Origin: Branchiostoma floridae
Taxonomy: Eukaryota > Chordata > Leptocardii > Amphioxiformes > Branchiostomatidae
DNA length: 64,000 nt
Assembly (NCBI RefSeq): GCF_000003815.2
Contig: NC_049981.1
Coordinates: 24,823,856-24,887,855, forward strand
Direction: 5' to 3'
The translations under genes and the position numbers were made by a program. The notes under the pieces were generated by a model. The model was not told where the DNA came from. It searched no databases and was given only the letters and a program-made list of their open reading frames with translations. Below are positions 1 through 12,499 of this stretch, piece by piece (position 1 is the stretch's first letter; every line of letters begins with the position of its first letter).

Positions 1-640
1 CTGGGTGGTTGGTTAGATGGGTGGTTGTTTGATAGGTGGTTAGATGGGAGGTTGGTTAGATGGGTGATTGGTTAGATGGGTGGTTGGTTAGATGGGTGGG
101 TGGTTAGATGGGTGGGTGGTTAGATGGGTGGTTGGTTAGATGGGTGATTTGTTAGATGGGTGGTTGGCTAGATGGGTGGTTGGTTAGATGGGTGGTTGGT
201 TAGATGGGCGGTTGGGTAGATGGGTGGTTGGTTAGGTGGGTGGTTGGTTAGATGAGTGGTTGGTTGGTTGGTTGGTTAGATGGGTGGTTGGTTAGATGGG
301 TGGTTGGTTGATGGGTGGTTGGTTAGATGGGTGGTTGGTTAGATGAGTGGTTGGTTAGATGGGTGGTTGGTTAGATGAGTGGTTGGTTAGATGGGTGGTT
401 GGTTAGATGGGTGGTTGGTTAGATGGGTGGTTTGTTAGATGGATGGTTGCTTACTGGGTGGTTGGCTAGATGGGTGGTTGGTTAGATGGGTGGTTGGCTA
501 GATGGGTGGTTGGCTAGATGGGTGGTTGGTTAGATGGGTGGTTGGTTAGATGGGTGGTTGGTTAGATGGGTGGCTGGTTACATGGGTGGTTTGTTAGATG
601 GATGGTTGGTTACTGGCTGGTTGGTTAGATGGCTGGTTGG
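1..640. repeat. 16-bp minisatellite array
   Basis: A tandem array of a unit close to TTAGATGGGTGGTTGG fills the first 640 bases, about 40 copies. Variants include ATGAGTGG, a TTGGTTGGTTGG expansion and a TACTGGCTGG variant. It runs into the gap at 641, so its true length is unknown. Open frames through it (WLDGWLV-type repeats) are repeat translations and not genes. Confidence 0.95.
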
Positions 641-740
641 NNNNNNNNNNNNNNNNNNNNNNNNNNNNNNNNNNNNNNNNNNNNNNNNNNNNNNNNNNNN
701 NNNNNNNNNNNNNNNNNNNNNNNNNNNNNNNNNNNNNNNN
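641..740. other. Assembly gap (100 N)
   Basis: Exactly 100 N, the usual placeholder for a gap of unknown size. It sits at the edge of the minisatellite, which probably caused the assembly break. Confidence 0.99.
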
Positions 741-1420
741 GTTGTTTACTGCAAAGTTAATGCTTCTATTGTTTGGTTTTGTCTGTCGTTTACGTAATTA
801 CGATAACGACATATGTACATATGTAATCGACTTTAGTTGTAACATGTTGTTACCTAAGATGTAGACAACATAAAATTATGAAAATATTTTAAAAGATGCT
901 TCACTTATCCTTCTTACTTAAGTTAGTATCTCTCGGACCTTGATCACGTATTAAATTTTTCTATTCACCAACAATTGATTTTATAGTGAAAAGTTTAAAC
1001 TTCGTTCCAACACAAAGGAAGAAAATCACCATAAATTCACTATGGAATTTACCAACACAGATGAGCTTTCATTCGAACAATTGATTTTGTTTGTTTGTAT
1101 TGTATATCTGGGAAACTGTCTCATGACGTAATACATCAGGTTTGCGCAAGCTCCATATATCCGTACAAATTTGTCTTTTTTCCACTCACAACGGGATGGA
1201 CCCTATTCTTTTCGAGTGTAAAGGGTTCTCTAATGTGCTGAAGGTGTGGATTTCCTTCATCACTGGACATCCATGTCCTGTCCGATACGTGGGACTACTG
1301 TAACCGAAGGTTGAAGTTTATTCGCCTGAGCGATGTAGGCAAATTTGTGTTGACTACGTAGCCTCCGTTGCATTCTTCGAACAGGGCTGTTTTTATCGGG
1401 AGGGGGGCGTTGGTTGACGA
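741..1420. other. Intergenic, no feature seen
   Basis: AT-rich single-copy-looking DNA. I see no coding frame, tRNA-like segment or repeat that can be supported. Confidence 0.5.
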
Positions 1421-1579
1421 TTTTCCAAGTTGCCTATGATCGCTTGTGCCGGGAAAGGGAGCTTGCCAAAAGGGCTAGAGTTTCGCCACCCTTCCACAGC
1501 AAACTCCCTTCCACAGCAAACTCCCTTCCTCGGCAAACTCCCTATCCCGGCACAAGAGATCATAGCCAACGTTGAAATA
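1421..1579. repeat. Foldback element with tandem core
   Basis: The left arm (1421-1467) and right arm (1531-1579) are near-perfect reverse complements; both contain CTATGATC-N-CTTGTGCCGGGA in opposite orientation. Between them lie three copies of an 18-bp unit (CTTCCACAGCAAACTCCC and variants). Similar short open frames on both strands follow from this symmetry. It is probably a foldback or MITE-type element. Confidence 0.7.
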
Positions 1580-1630
1580 GAACAGACTGCCACGGAGGCT
1601 ATTGAGTACGTCCCTTTGCTAAGGGTATAA

Positions 1631-1718
1631 GTTCAGAGCATGTAAGAGGATTTGAACCCAGGACTTCTGTGTTCTAGGCCAAACACCCTACCAATATGAC
1701 GCCGACGCCAAGAGTCCT
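1631..1718 (-). repeat. tRNA-derived SINE head (fragment)
   Basis: Read on the minus strand, this has an A-box-like GGCGTCATATTGGTAGGGTG and a near-perfect B box GGGTTCAAATCCT about 40 bases downstream, as expected for a pol III promoter of a tRNA-derived SINE. The flanks do not form a clean acceptor stem, so a functional tRNA is unlikely. Confidence 0.6.
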
Positions 1719-3589
1719 AAGACATAACAGGACAGTCACATTGACATGCAAACGCAGTTCAGAAAGAATAAACAATTCTTTTCAGTGTATTAAATTGACT
1801 TCCTTTGTCGACTTTACCAACACTGACCGTGAGTAACGTAAGAAACGCACTCTTTTCATCGGGAAGTTTCTTTAGTTTAAATCCATCCCGGGCGAACCAG
1901 CTCAAAAAGCCCTACTCAAATAAATCATAATGAGGAAGAAGTTTATTTGCAAGTTCGTGCCCGAGGGCTATCATTGCAAGTACATGGTATAAACATAGTA
2001 GATATACAAGTGACAATGGACAGTTATGGACAATATTCTACTGTTATACTAGAGTTCGTTATTTCTAAACAGGTTGGACGCCTTCTGACGTCACCAAATT
2101 TAATCAGTCAGTCAAGCAGCCGTCAGCACGAGAGCCTTGTACCTTGATGAGCTAATGCAATCCAGAAAGAAATGATCTTTTGGGTTAAATCTATCATTGA
2201 ATAGTAGAATTTTGACCTATTGAATCTTAATTTTGCTCCCCTTACAAAGGCAAGCAACTTGACTCCTGTAGTTCTCGACGTCCTAGATAGGGGTCTATTT
2301 TGAATTGCCAAAAAGACCTTACAGTTAGGTAGATTGGCGTTTCCCGCCCCGTCCTAGCTAGCACTGCCGTCTGTTGTGAAATGCAGTGAAATACTTGGAT
2401 ATCTAAGATTGAAATTGCTGTGAATTGTGGCGGGACTGTTGGAAAGCAATGAATCGTACACAGTTAGTATAACTGCGAGCCGGCCTGTCGGTTGTTCGGT
2501 CGATTATTTCTTAGGTCCACCATCTTAAATTATATGATGAAATAGCCCTCATAGCTTCCACGACATTTTCAAACTAAAAAATTTAAAAGTGCGACCAACA
2601 TATGTTACGCATGGCGTGGTCTAGTAAAATTCAACAAAAAGACACAGGATTTCTTCAAGGATTCACCAAAACTGCCACCAATGTCATTTGTTTGTAAGCA
2701 TCGAAATAACCAGATCATTAGTTTCTCCCAGGGCTGTATAAGCTGGGTTTCCTCGGCACTGATAACTCAAGCCCCGCCTAGCTAGCTCACCCGTGATTCT
2801 GTACGAGGCTGCCTGAATGAAACTAACGACCCAATGAGAGAGTTGCTGAGGAATCTTTCCCTTTGCTGACCGAGGCAACATTTCTTTCCTGGTATATTAG
2901 ACCTCATGCAGAAACGCTTGTCAGTCTGGGTCTTGGCAACAGCTTTAATTTATACCAACCGACATTTTGCCCAGCCATCATATCAATATGCCCCATTTTG
3001 TAACTTCAAATAAAGTCATCTAAGGTAGCATATGGCAGGTCCACACATGACCAGCCAGTATACGTAATAGGGGTCAGCAGAGTGAAGTCGACTGGAAGAA
3101 GAATGGACAGGCTGAAGAAAGCTGACAATTTAACGGATACGGGACAAAGTGAAACTAGTTTACTAGTCATAATTTTGGCTAGGTACGTTGTCGAAATCGT
3201 CTCACAGTTGTTTGGCGTTTTAAACTAGTCAGTAATTCCAGTGCCCACTAAAATACGCTTTAAATGAATGGACTCCAAACAAAATTAGCAAACGCCTTTT
3301 TTGCAGTAGTGACCAAGTTTCTATCTATCTAACATGAAAATGAAGACATGCGATAGCATTGATATTTTAATTCAAACTATGAGTCACTCACAAGCATATT
3401 TGTATGATGTGGTATTCAACACAAATACCAGGAGAAGATAACAGGTTCAGTTTAATTTAAGAAAATTATCGATATATTTCAGATTTTTTATACAAAAATA
3501 TTGTATGCCGTGGCATATCCTACGGCAAAAAACAATGTAATATATTTTGTCACGAAATATGCTATGGCTTTCTAACTAAGATCTTAGTG
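1719..3589. other. Intergenic, no feature seen
   Basis: No coding region or recognisable element found. Short open frames here (for example 1947-2147 and 2684-2881) lack any domain or splice context. Confidence 0.5.
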
Positions 3590-4790
3590 AAATAAGATAA
3601 GTAAATGCTGGCGTGTAATTTGAGACATTAAAAAAACATTGAGATGATTATCTTTTGACATGACAAAATTATGCACCTGCCTCAAATTATAGCAAGTAAA
3701 TTATATAGTTTCTTGTTAAGAACATGCCATTGTCTTATTTCATTTTTAACTACGCAAACAATGATATTTACAAGACAGCTACGTAATCCAGTGTCCTTTA
3801 TATTATGAGATATTAGAGAAATCTTCCCCTTTCTTTCGTAGTAAAAACGGCAACACTTAAGTTGGAGAGTATCTTTGGTACTCATGGTACTGCAGCAGAA
3901 CTTTCAGTTCTTGTGTCTATTTAGTTTGGTTAGGTTTGCTTTAGTATGGTTTGATTAGTTTGGTTTGGTTTGATTCGGATCTCCATTAGTAACTGATGCG
4001 TCGCTATTTTCCTGAAGTCTGGGTGAATGATATAAATCAGCGTGTGAAGGATATGAGACGGAGGTTCGCCAAGCCACCTCTCGGGTGATTTGTTGTGAAT
4101 CACCAACTCCAGACGAAAGTACTCTTTCTTTCCCTTTCTTTCTTGAGTCGAGGAGCATCTTTGTTCATGTGTCCTCGCATTTCACCTTAAACAGGACGAG
4201 ATCCTGTCTGGATCGTACTCGTACGTTGGATGCATGAAATAGTTTCTTATTTGTTACGCAAGCATCACATAGCAACTACCTAAACAATGTCAATGATTGA
4301 CATGTTCTATTACGCTCTCGTGCTTTTCAATAGCCTCATGCGTAAATGTCTTCTCTGACATCTATCAAAAGTAAATTATGAACATATTGTATCCTCACTT
4401 ATGCAATAGTATTTCAATTAGATACTATTAACCTAAGGCAAACGAATGATGAAGTGTGATTTGAGAGATGACAAAAATCATTGAGACAATTCATCTTTTG
4501 AAATTTTATGTCTATATGCCGCAGCATTTACTCGTACAAGGAAATGAAAACGCAGAACTAAGTAGGAGACGATCTTTGACCTTTGTTCATGTGTCCTTGC
4601 TTTTCACCTTACCCAGGACGAGAACTTGTCAAGATCACATGTAAAATCAAATCACTTTTGTCACGCAAGCATTACTAGGCAACTGTCGAAACAATGTCAA
4701 TGATTGGCATGTTTTTCACATTATGCCCTCGCGCCTTTCAACAGCCAGATGTTAGAATACCGCCTTCACATGTCACTTTTAACAATGGCC
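3590..4790. repeat. Degenerate direct repeats, about 0.4 kb period
   Basis: Segments near 4159 and 4581 share CTTTGTTCATGTGTCCT, then a CAGGACGAGA block, then ACAATGTCAATGATTG, at equal spacing (about 422 bp). A segment near 3615 resembles one near 4455 (TGTAATTTGAGA/TGTGATTTGAGA followed by CATTGAGA). A further partial copy lies at 5985-6060 (ATGATTGACATG followed by CGTCGCGCTTTTCAAC). An old tandem duplication or repeated insertion of an unnamed element. Confidence 0.5.
4030..4135. repeat. SINE-body fragment, same family as 8440-8690
   Basis: The string from GATATGAGACGGAGGTTC to CACCAACTCC matches 8490-8550 in the same orientation, with scattered substitutions. Both contain GGGTGATTT followed by GTGAATCACCAACTCC. 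This marks a dispersed repeat rather than a gene. Confidence 0.6.
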
Positions 4791-4799
4791 AAAGAAATT

Positions 4800-6860
4800 G
4801 CATATTTATCGCTGTTGTGAACTTGACTCACGCAAGCAGGGCTATGAATACTTTCAATCAGAGTTTTACATCACGGGATGGTTCCAGAAAGCACATTTCA
4901 AACAGTGCTGTGTATGCAATGTACTTGTAAATTCACAATTGCTGCTACATATATTTTGGAAATTGTATAAGAGGTATAACATCATAATATTGAGGAGAAT
5001 CAATTTTAAGAAACTAAACAACTCTGATACAAGAGACAACGACATTCACTCTGTACAAGTCATGGAAATAATTATATAATGGACAAACCCTCTGATAAAC
5101 AAAACGTTTTTGAGCTCTGGGTCTTATCTAACCCTATTTGTAAAATTCAATCCTTGAGGACCTATCTCGCTGAGCGAGGGTACTCTGGAGAATCTTATGA
5201 TACTTTGGATATAATAAGTAACATATCATGATGTATACGACCAAACTTAATCAAAATACTCTTACAGTAAAATAAATGACCTAAAGCCCCTATTTTACTG
5301 AGCGGAGGTACCATTGAGGTACTGCTGAGGTACTTCGGAGTTTGTTCACTGTAGATTTTTCATCAATGTAAAAGGATTAGGAATGCATTAGAAAAATAGA
5401 TTTGCAGTTATAAAAGGAAATTCACTTTTGATACTTGATGCACTATAGGTAACATATCATAAAACATACATATAACCTTAAAGCTGACCTTCGCTTGCTG
5501 TGGTATGGTAGAAGCACTCCACGTGCGTTATTTGGGCCCTCAGACACAACAGCAGGGGTAAGGGTCAAACTCCATACGCTTTCCTATATAGCCAGCCGTC
5601 AAAAGTTGCCTCCTGAAAATAAAAGTTACCATCTGCAATGCATTCAAGTAACATTTACTTGTTGCGATGATTGATGGAATACGAAGAATGAATAAAGCTT
5701 TCCCCATAATACAGCTACACGCTTTCTTACATCTCAGACTTATTGTGCTGTCACAAGGCTGACCAGAGTGTACTTATACATAATTCGCAGTAAAAGATTT
5801 CGTATGCCATAATTTCAACCACGAGTAATTCCAACTACAATCAAATCATGGATGCACTGCAACTTGAAGTATACCATAGTATAGATAATAAAAGTTGAGC
5901 GATGGAAAAAATATCACATCTTATTAATCAAAACTGCACTGCAGCAAAAATTTACAAACTTGCATTCGAGTATAAGATTAAAGCAGCCGGAGCAATGGCG
6001 ATGATTGACATGCTTTTTTTTACGTTTCGCCGTCGCGCTTTTCAACTGGTTTGGAATGTCATCTTTACACGATATCATTGCCAGTGGTAAAGTAAATTAG
6101 ATGAATACCTGCTGTTCCCTTATGAACATAGAATTTATCTTTCACAGCCAGGGGTTTGAATATTCGCAGTCAGATCTACATGCCAAAAGGTATATCTTCA
6201 CACCAAGCTACATGTACACGCTGTGATCGGATGGGAGCGAATAAGTAACACCCCCACTAATTCACACCTAGTATAGTACAATGAGTATACAAATCTTAAG
6301 TTAGTATTCCTTAGGGCCACCATCTGTTGTCACTATTGTAGTTTATTTCAAAGGTGTTCAAGCAACTTGCAGGTCATATTGTATATAAGTTCACTTAGAT
6401 TTGTTCCGAAAGTCACAGTTCTAATTTTACTTTAAAACGCTGGGGAAAAGATATTTCCGTTGCTAAATTCGACTGGAGAAAGTGGTACTTTCTTCTCATA
6501 GAGCTCTAAAGCAAATCCCATTAAGATCTAATTAGGTTTTGTAATGGTTTCACTTTGTAATGACTGCATGTAACTAAGTACCTACATCTTCTACAGAGAC
6601 ACGTTAATGGAAATAGAAAGCCTCATTCTGACCTCTGACTGTTGTTGTCTGAAATACTACCATATACGGGTCCTTATCCACGTAAGTGGATTCTTCTATA
6701 CCATGTTGTTGATCCGCCTGTATTATGTTGTAGTTAGCTTCGAAAAGAAGGTGTTTAAGGTGCCTTCGGTCAGTGGTCAGCATTACTCCACAAGGTGAGA
6801 TGGATCAGAATGTGCAAGTCATTTTCAAATCTGGAGCTCTCATCAGTATTTCAAACGAAT
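4800..6860. other. Intergenic, weak internal repeats
   Basis: No gene seen. Blocks near 5160-5230 and 5300-5470 share the order GAGCG(A/G)GG, a GGTAC-type motif, then TAACATATCAT, suggesting an old duplication. The rest is AT-rich and unassigned. Confidence 0.4.
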
Positions 6861-6869
6861 CTCATCTAT

Positions 6870-7000
6870 AAACAAGTGCCCGTAGGTAACAAGCTCCGTG
6901 ACGTATTTTCGGTTTCCGCCACATCAGTAGCAACAATATAATATATATCATGCCGATGATATGGACAGTTCTAGACAGACAAATAACGACGAAAACGATA
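6870..7000. repeat. Dispersed repeat, partner near 46645-47120
   Basis: AACAAGTGCCCGTAGGTAAC...GTGACGTA and GCCGATGATATGGACAGTTC here match AACAAGTGACCGTAGGCAAC...GTGACGTA and GCCGATGATATTGACAGTTC at 46650-47100, in the same order and orientation but with a larger interval in the second copy. The small open frame at 6960 lies in this repeat and is not called as an exon. Confidence 0.45.
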
Positions 7001-7479
7001 TAGATGCCGTAATGATAGCTTACCAGGACAAAGTATGTAGTTCTTGTTTATTATAACATTGGCACTGACCATGTAATGTGCTAGGAAGCCAAACTACAAT
7101 ACTTTTAGGGATTCCTCTGTCTGCCGCCACAGCTGTTCTAAATCAGATAACACATAACCCCGTATCTGCTTGGAGATAAGCTAATTACCAAACCCCATCT
7201 CGATAGAAACCCTACCCATAGGCTAATTTTCAATAGCTATCCAACTATATCCATATAATGAATGATGATATCAATGGCATATGTGGAGTGTGGCTACTTA
7301 AGTTTGAAGTGCTAATTGTCTAACTATAAATCTGCATGTAAAATCAATGAATCCATGTTGTACATCTAATGAAATGGATATTCTTATGACCCACTTTCAG
7401 ATTCTGAACGAGACTAAATTGCGTATATCTAACTTAATATCTTATCAGTCGGATAAATGTCACCATATTCAATTATTAT

Positions 7480-8160
7480 CTTTGCCAGAATGGCCAAGGT
7501 TATGTTTTCGCCTTGTGCGTCTGTTTGTCCCGCTGTCCGTGAACAGTATAACTCAAGAAGACTTCGATGGATGCTGATGATATTTGGTGGGTGGGTAGGG
7601 GTCGCAAAAAAAGGAAGGGGGAGTTCGATAATGGGCCTCCTAGCGGCTTGCTAATGTACTGCAGCGGAACCTCCATGTTTGATATCTCTCGGCCTGGACA
7701 TGCTGCGGTCGTGATTTTTGAGTGGTAGATAGCCCTCGGAGCAGAGAGCGAGTGTTGTGAGTTTGGAACTGCAGGCGCCAGTTTCCTTTGAAACTTCGGA
7801 CGAGAATAACTGGAGAGCGTGTAGACGGATCGTCATGATTTTTGGTATGTAGATAGAGTGAGTGATGACTTGCATAATGGGATACTAACTATGCATATTT
7901 ACAGCTAATTTGCATTAATTTTTAAGTTCATAAATCCAGTGAAGTCCATGAACTTGTCACATATGTTGCTGCAAAGGAGAGAAATGTTGATAGAAAATCA
8001 ATTATGCACATGAAGACCTTATTTGCATAATTAATGGCAAAATATGAACGTGTTGACGGATCGTCATGATTTTTGATATGAAGATAGCTTAAGTGAAGAC
8101 TTACACAATGAGACACTTATTATGCAAATTTAAAGCTAATTTGCATATTTAATAGGAGCA
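7480..8160. repeat. Degenerate tandem repeat, 125-130 bp units
   Basis: The motif (CG)TSATGATTTTTGGTA-like recurs near 7575, 7708, 7831 and 8062, followed by a TAGATAG-type string. Later units include GCATATTTACAGCTAATTTGCAT. ATGGGCCTCCTAGCGG at 7633 is shared with the array at 28.2-28.8 kb, so both belong to one repeat superfamily. The last interval (231 bp) is longer than the first two. Confidence 0.65.
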
Positions 8161-8439
8161 GCAAATTTGTGAACCAAGACATTAGATTGGACTGGCCTAG
8201 CATTAACATAATAACAGTCAGTGCTGTGAGCAACCTGATACTCCAGAGGAGTAAAAGTCAAATTTTCCATGTGGTAGATGACCCTTAGGTCATATAATTT
8301 GCTTATCGTGCCAAAATTAAGGATATATTTTGTATTTCATTTATTTGTTCAGCTGTATACAAACAGCCAGGGCTGCCCAACTAGCCGTAGGCTAGTATCA
8401 AGGGCTAACCCTGTACATGTTCGCACATGTTCGCACACG

Positions 8440-8690
8440 ACGGGTTATACGGGGTGACACACCCGTCCGGTGTAGATCACCATGAGGGTGATACGAGACA
8501 GAGGTTCACCAGGCCTCCATCCGGGTGATTTATAGTGAATCACCAACTCCCGACAGAAGGATTTCCACCAACGCACACCGCACCATCGCACGTGTGGGGG
8601 TTCTTTAAAGTGCATGGGGTATGGCTCTCCCCATACACGGGACCTCCATTTAACGTCCTATCCAAGGGACGACTAATTTTTCCTCCCAAA
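8440..8690. repeat. SINE-body copy
   Basis: Contains a GAGACAGAGGTTCACC...CACCAACTCC segment (also at 4.05 kb) followed by CACCGCACCATCGCACGTGTG, TTCTTTAAAGTGCATGG and ACGGGACCTCCATTTAACGT. The latter part recurs at 61345-61415, in reverse at 12430-12490, and in part at 11605-11625. A dispersed family typical of short retroposons. Confidence 0.65.
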
Positions 8691-8763
8691 TACCTTTTGA
8701 AACCATTTTCAGTTAAATCCCTAATGCATTCAACTCTTTTTCCAAAGGTTCAGGCCAAACTAC

Positions 8764-9600
8764 TATTTAGAACATAGATGTATCAAACCTATTATATCAT
8801 ATGGTGAGATTTGGGGCAGAGCTAATTCAGTTGACAATTGCCCATGCCAGCAACAATTACACCGAACCGATTTTGTTCTGGGCGTACATAGAAATACAAG
8901 TAACATAGGTAGCAGAGCAGAGCTTGGGATGTTCCAAATTGCCTTAGATATGTCCATACGTACAGTCAAGTTTTGGCTACGCCTCGAACACTTGGACTTT
9001 TCAACACTTCCCCTACCGTGAGTACATGCTTTACTCTGTCAGCAATATATACCGACAAACAGCTGTAAGAAAAGCTGGTTAAAACGTAAGGGAAATTCTA
9101 AACGATATCGGTTATTCTTTTCTATGGAACTCTATGAATTCACAGTTAGACAATAAGCATATATATGTACATTGGTAAGAAAAAGGCTGAAAGATGTTTA
9201 TATCCAGACATTTTTTCATAGACTGTCTACAAAAAAACTAAAGAAGGGATACTCCATGAAAAATTATCTAAAATTACTAGATAAATATGAGGTAAGATCG
9301 GCAATGTAAAAACTTAGAATTAGCGCCCACCCCCTTGCACATTGAGAAAGGGCAGTGCAAAAATTTACCTGTGGGTGAAAGCATCTGTAACTATTGTATT
9401 TCAAAACGTCACATTACCCACTCATTACAGAAAAAGTGGGTCACTTCATCTTCCACTGCTTCCAGAAAGAAGTCAAACCCGATATGCTTGTACCTCTCCA
9501 CCCACCCTACGATTTTTATGTCTACAGACATCTTTCTACATAACAAACCTGGTTTATTTGGCAAAGGTTTGTGTTCGTGGAACTCTAGTTGTGAATTAGA
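8764..9600 (+). pseudogene. LINE ORF2 C-terminal remnant
   Basis: From 8764 one frame reads HRCIKPIISYGEIWGRANS, then VLGVHRNTSNIGSRAELG and TVKFWLRLEHLDFSTLPLP before a stop near 9018. This is the conserved block after the reverse transcriptase in many LINEs (a 'PxLxYGxEIWG' start followed by 'KxxLGV', 'ELGxFP' and 'KYW'-like motifs). After a decayed stretch, 9335-9410 reads HIEKGQCKNLPVGESICNYC, matching the terminal Cys-containing region of such ORFs. Several stops and frame breaks show it is dead. The clade is uncertain. There is no upstream RT domain, so it is 5'-truncated. Confidence 0.65.
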
Positions 9601-9664
9601 CGTCACCTATAAGGATATATACATATATTTACATGCAATACTTCTCATTGAATTGACCTAGTAA

Positions 9665-11585
9665 TTGGCCTATGCATATATTTATGTACATTCCAATTAA
9701 TAGTCATGGTTTCAAATTTACGAGACATACTAATGGATAATAAGCAATTTATCATTAACATGCTGGATCACGCTGAAGCCTTAATTGGGAAAAAATAGAC
9801 TCTTGATGTGTTATATATACCAGCTACCTGCTGTCATTGAGAACACCAGCGTGCGGACACGGTCCTGGTGTACATCATTAGTGAACACAGTAGGGGGGGA
9901 TATTGCTGTATTACATGATGCTATACAACATCAAAATAAAACGGTCCTTTTACGGGGGTGTATAAGTGTATAATCTTTGTATAACAGAATATAACAAAGG
10001 TGTCTTGACCAATACGGGGACCACCAACGTTAGACCACTCTTCCAATGCATATCATTAGTAGGCACAGCAAAGACGGATATTGCTTTATGAAATGTAATA
10101 TCCTGCGTCTGCGTGATATAGGCTTGGGTTTCCTAATGATTATTATAGCGTTTACTTGTACAATAACAATCAAAAATAGGCTTGATATAAAGATATAAAG
10201 GTTTGTGAGTAAAACACATTACATTAAATTCTTTTTTGCCAGTCTTAGAGGTCATACCAATACAATAACGTAAAAGATAATGTATACTCTATAAATGTAC
10301 CTGATAAAAAGTCAAACGTTGTTGATACAATATTTGTGATTCTTGTAGAAATGCGTTTTGGGTCTTCCTTGAGGATTGTTTTGATTGTATTGATAATGTT
10401 TTGGTTCCCTTACGACGAGGGCATTTACAACACGTGAAATGTTTTCCATCTTCCACTGAAGAAGGTGTCTGTAAGAAGAGATTTATCGCCATAAGTCACG
10501 CAATAATGGTCACAACAACAAGTGAAATCCGGTTAATAAATTTCACTATCATTAAAATGAGATTTTTATTTGTAAGAGGTCATTCAAGCATTCTAGCTCA
10601 GCTAGAGGCCTAAGTTTTGCGTTAGGTGGACTTTATTTTATGGACAACTATAAACATTGACGACATATGGCATGATTGCAACAGCTGTGATTCTAAAATA
10701 TTCGCTTCTCAAACATTTTAAACATAGTACAGCTTCAAAGTACAATATTTCTTTCTTGTATACAGCCAAAATCTCTGAGGTTCTAGTTCAAGCAAGTAAA
10801 ACCCCAATTTTCCCAAACATGTCTTCTATCAGAGGTTTCCCAACGTAAGTGCTGACATGACGAATACGCCTGGGCCTGACAAGGGGACATTGATATTGTA
10901 GTACTGCTGTACATTTCTTTTTCCATGAGCTCCATAGAGAGCTTCATTTCCTTACCACCCACTAATGGATATCACGAAAACAAAAGTAAAACAGTCGCCA
11001 CAGAATGACCCGTAAAGGGAAGGATACAAGTATGGCTGATTGCGTACGGATCAGTAACATCTAGATCTTTGAATCGACAAGACAGGGATTTTTTAAATTT
11101 TTTTTTATTCAAATGATGTATGTGTTAACTTCAACCACGTCTATATATGATTAATATAAGATTTGTTCTGAAGCTTAAAATTTAAGCCCCTAAAAGGGTC
11201 AATGTTTATGGATTACCTTGGAACTAATGAGACTGATTTGAGAATCCCATTTATGTTACCACACGCTGTGACATGCCCTTACATTTGCCATATTGTTTGA
11301 GTCTATGAACAATTCATGATCTTTAGAACCAACATCAGCTGTTTTCGTTTTAAGTACCTGACATATGGCAATACGCGTACGGTTTAAAATCTTGTGAAAT
11401 TGGCCGGCATGCATGGTGCCAACTTAATTTTTGGAAAACTCATGAGTCATGGCCATCTGTGCAATCAGCACGCCCGCATGATGATGATGATTAAAACTCA
11501 GCAAAGCTTGTGGTTTTGGCGTAAGAAGTTCTGGCGTTATGGAACATGAAAGTTGGCGCGGTCCTAAAAAAGACCCCCGCCCCCG
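9665..11585. other. Intergenic, no gene seen
   Basis: No supported coding region. Open frames at 10289-10492 (minus) and 10401-10613 (plus) overlap on opposite strands and have no recognisable domain. Confidence 0.45.
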
Positions 11586-11589
11586 AGTC

Positions 11590-11770
11590 CTGGTATGAGT
11601 CTCTAACACGAGACCTCCATTTAACCATTCTAGCGGTGTCCCTAGCCGAAGCTATCTAGCTATTCAATTCACGAGGCAAAATATTGAAACCCGCCAAGGA
11701 CTTGAACTCAGTACCTCCTTGTTTTGAATCAACGACCATAGCTACAGGGCAACCGTGCCACCCACGGTGC
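11590..11770 (-). repeat. tRNA-derived SINE
   Basis: On the minus strand the element starts with a tRNA-like head (GGTGGCACGGTTGCCC as A-box region, GAGTTCAAGTCCTTGG as B box). Its body contains GGTTAAATGGAGGTCTCGTG, the reverse complement of the ACGGGACCTCCATTTAACGT string seen in other copies. Head and body in one copy link the dispersed fragments of this window into one SINE family. Confidence 0.65.
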
Positions 11771-12429
11771 ATCGATGTAAAAGAAATTCAGCAATGCACA
11801 GATCTGTCGACTATCAGTAAACACACTCATGTAACATTAGGACATTGCGTGTATAAAACATAAATATAAAGAAGAATGTAAAGATAAATATAGACATAAG
11901 TTATGTAATCATCATGTGGATGGATATTGCTTAGTCTTTGAAACTGTTAGTAACATTACAAACTCGGATACCCACCAAATGTATATAAATTGATGGGCAT
12001 TCATCTGATCACGACTTTCAAATGTGCATGAAGGTGAACAATTTTCACTGGAGACACGAAACATGTTGCCGAAGCTGAGGGGATAATTGTCCAGCGTCAA
12101 CAGGTGTCCACCTTGAATATTCATTACTCTAACTCCTTACTGTCATGCAACCAAGCAGTTCTATCCAGCCATCGTAGGCCATTCAATTACGTTTTCTTTA
12201 TACTTCATTTCATCAACAGTATTACCACCAAGGGCTTGTTTGTATGAACTACTTAACAAACCAACATAAAATGTATTGGATTGCACAGCTGCAATTGCAA
12301 AGGGATTCATTTTAATAAAAGGAAAATAGAACTAGTCCTTATGGTCCTGTGTGAGGTTAACCAAAACGGATGGCAACTAAATATTTTTGTTTATCGGTTC
12401 AAAGTATTCCCTAAAATTATCTACTATGC

Positions 12430-12490
12430 ACTGATAGGACGTAAAATTGAGGTCCCGTGTCTGGGGAGAGCCATACCCCAGGTCAAACCA
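12430..12490 (-). repeat. SINE-body fragment, inverted copy
   Basis: The reverse complement reads GGGGTATGGCTCTCCCCAGA followed by CACGGGACCTCAATTTTACGT, matching 8618-8660 with a few changes. Confidence 0.6.
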
Positions 12491-12499
12491 AACCGATGA

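Noticed and set aside
534-864. Open frames with WLDGWLV-type repeats
   Set aside because: Translations of the 16-bp minisatellite running through the gap of Ns.
6960-7035. MDSSRQTNNDEN-type ORF ending at AAA|GTATGT, resembling a first exon
   Set aside because: It lies in a dispersed repeat whose second copy near 47.1 kb does not keep the frame.
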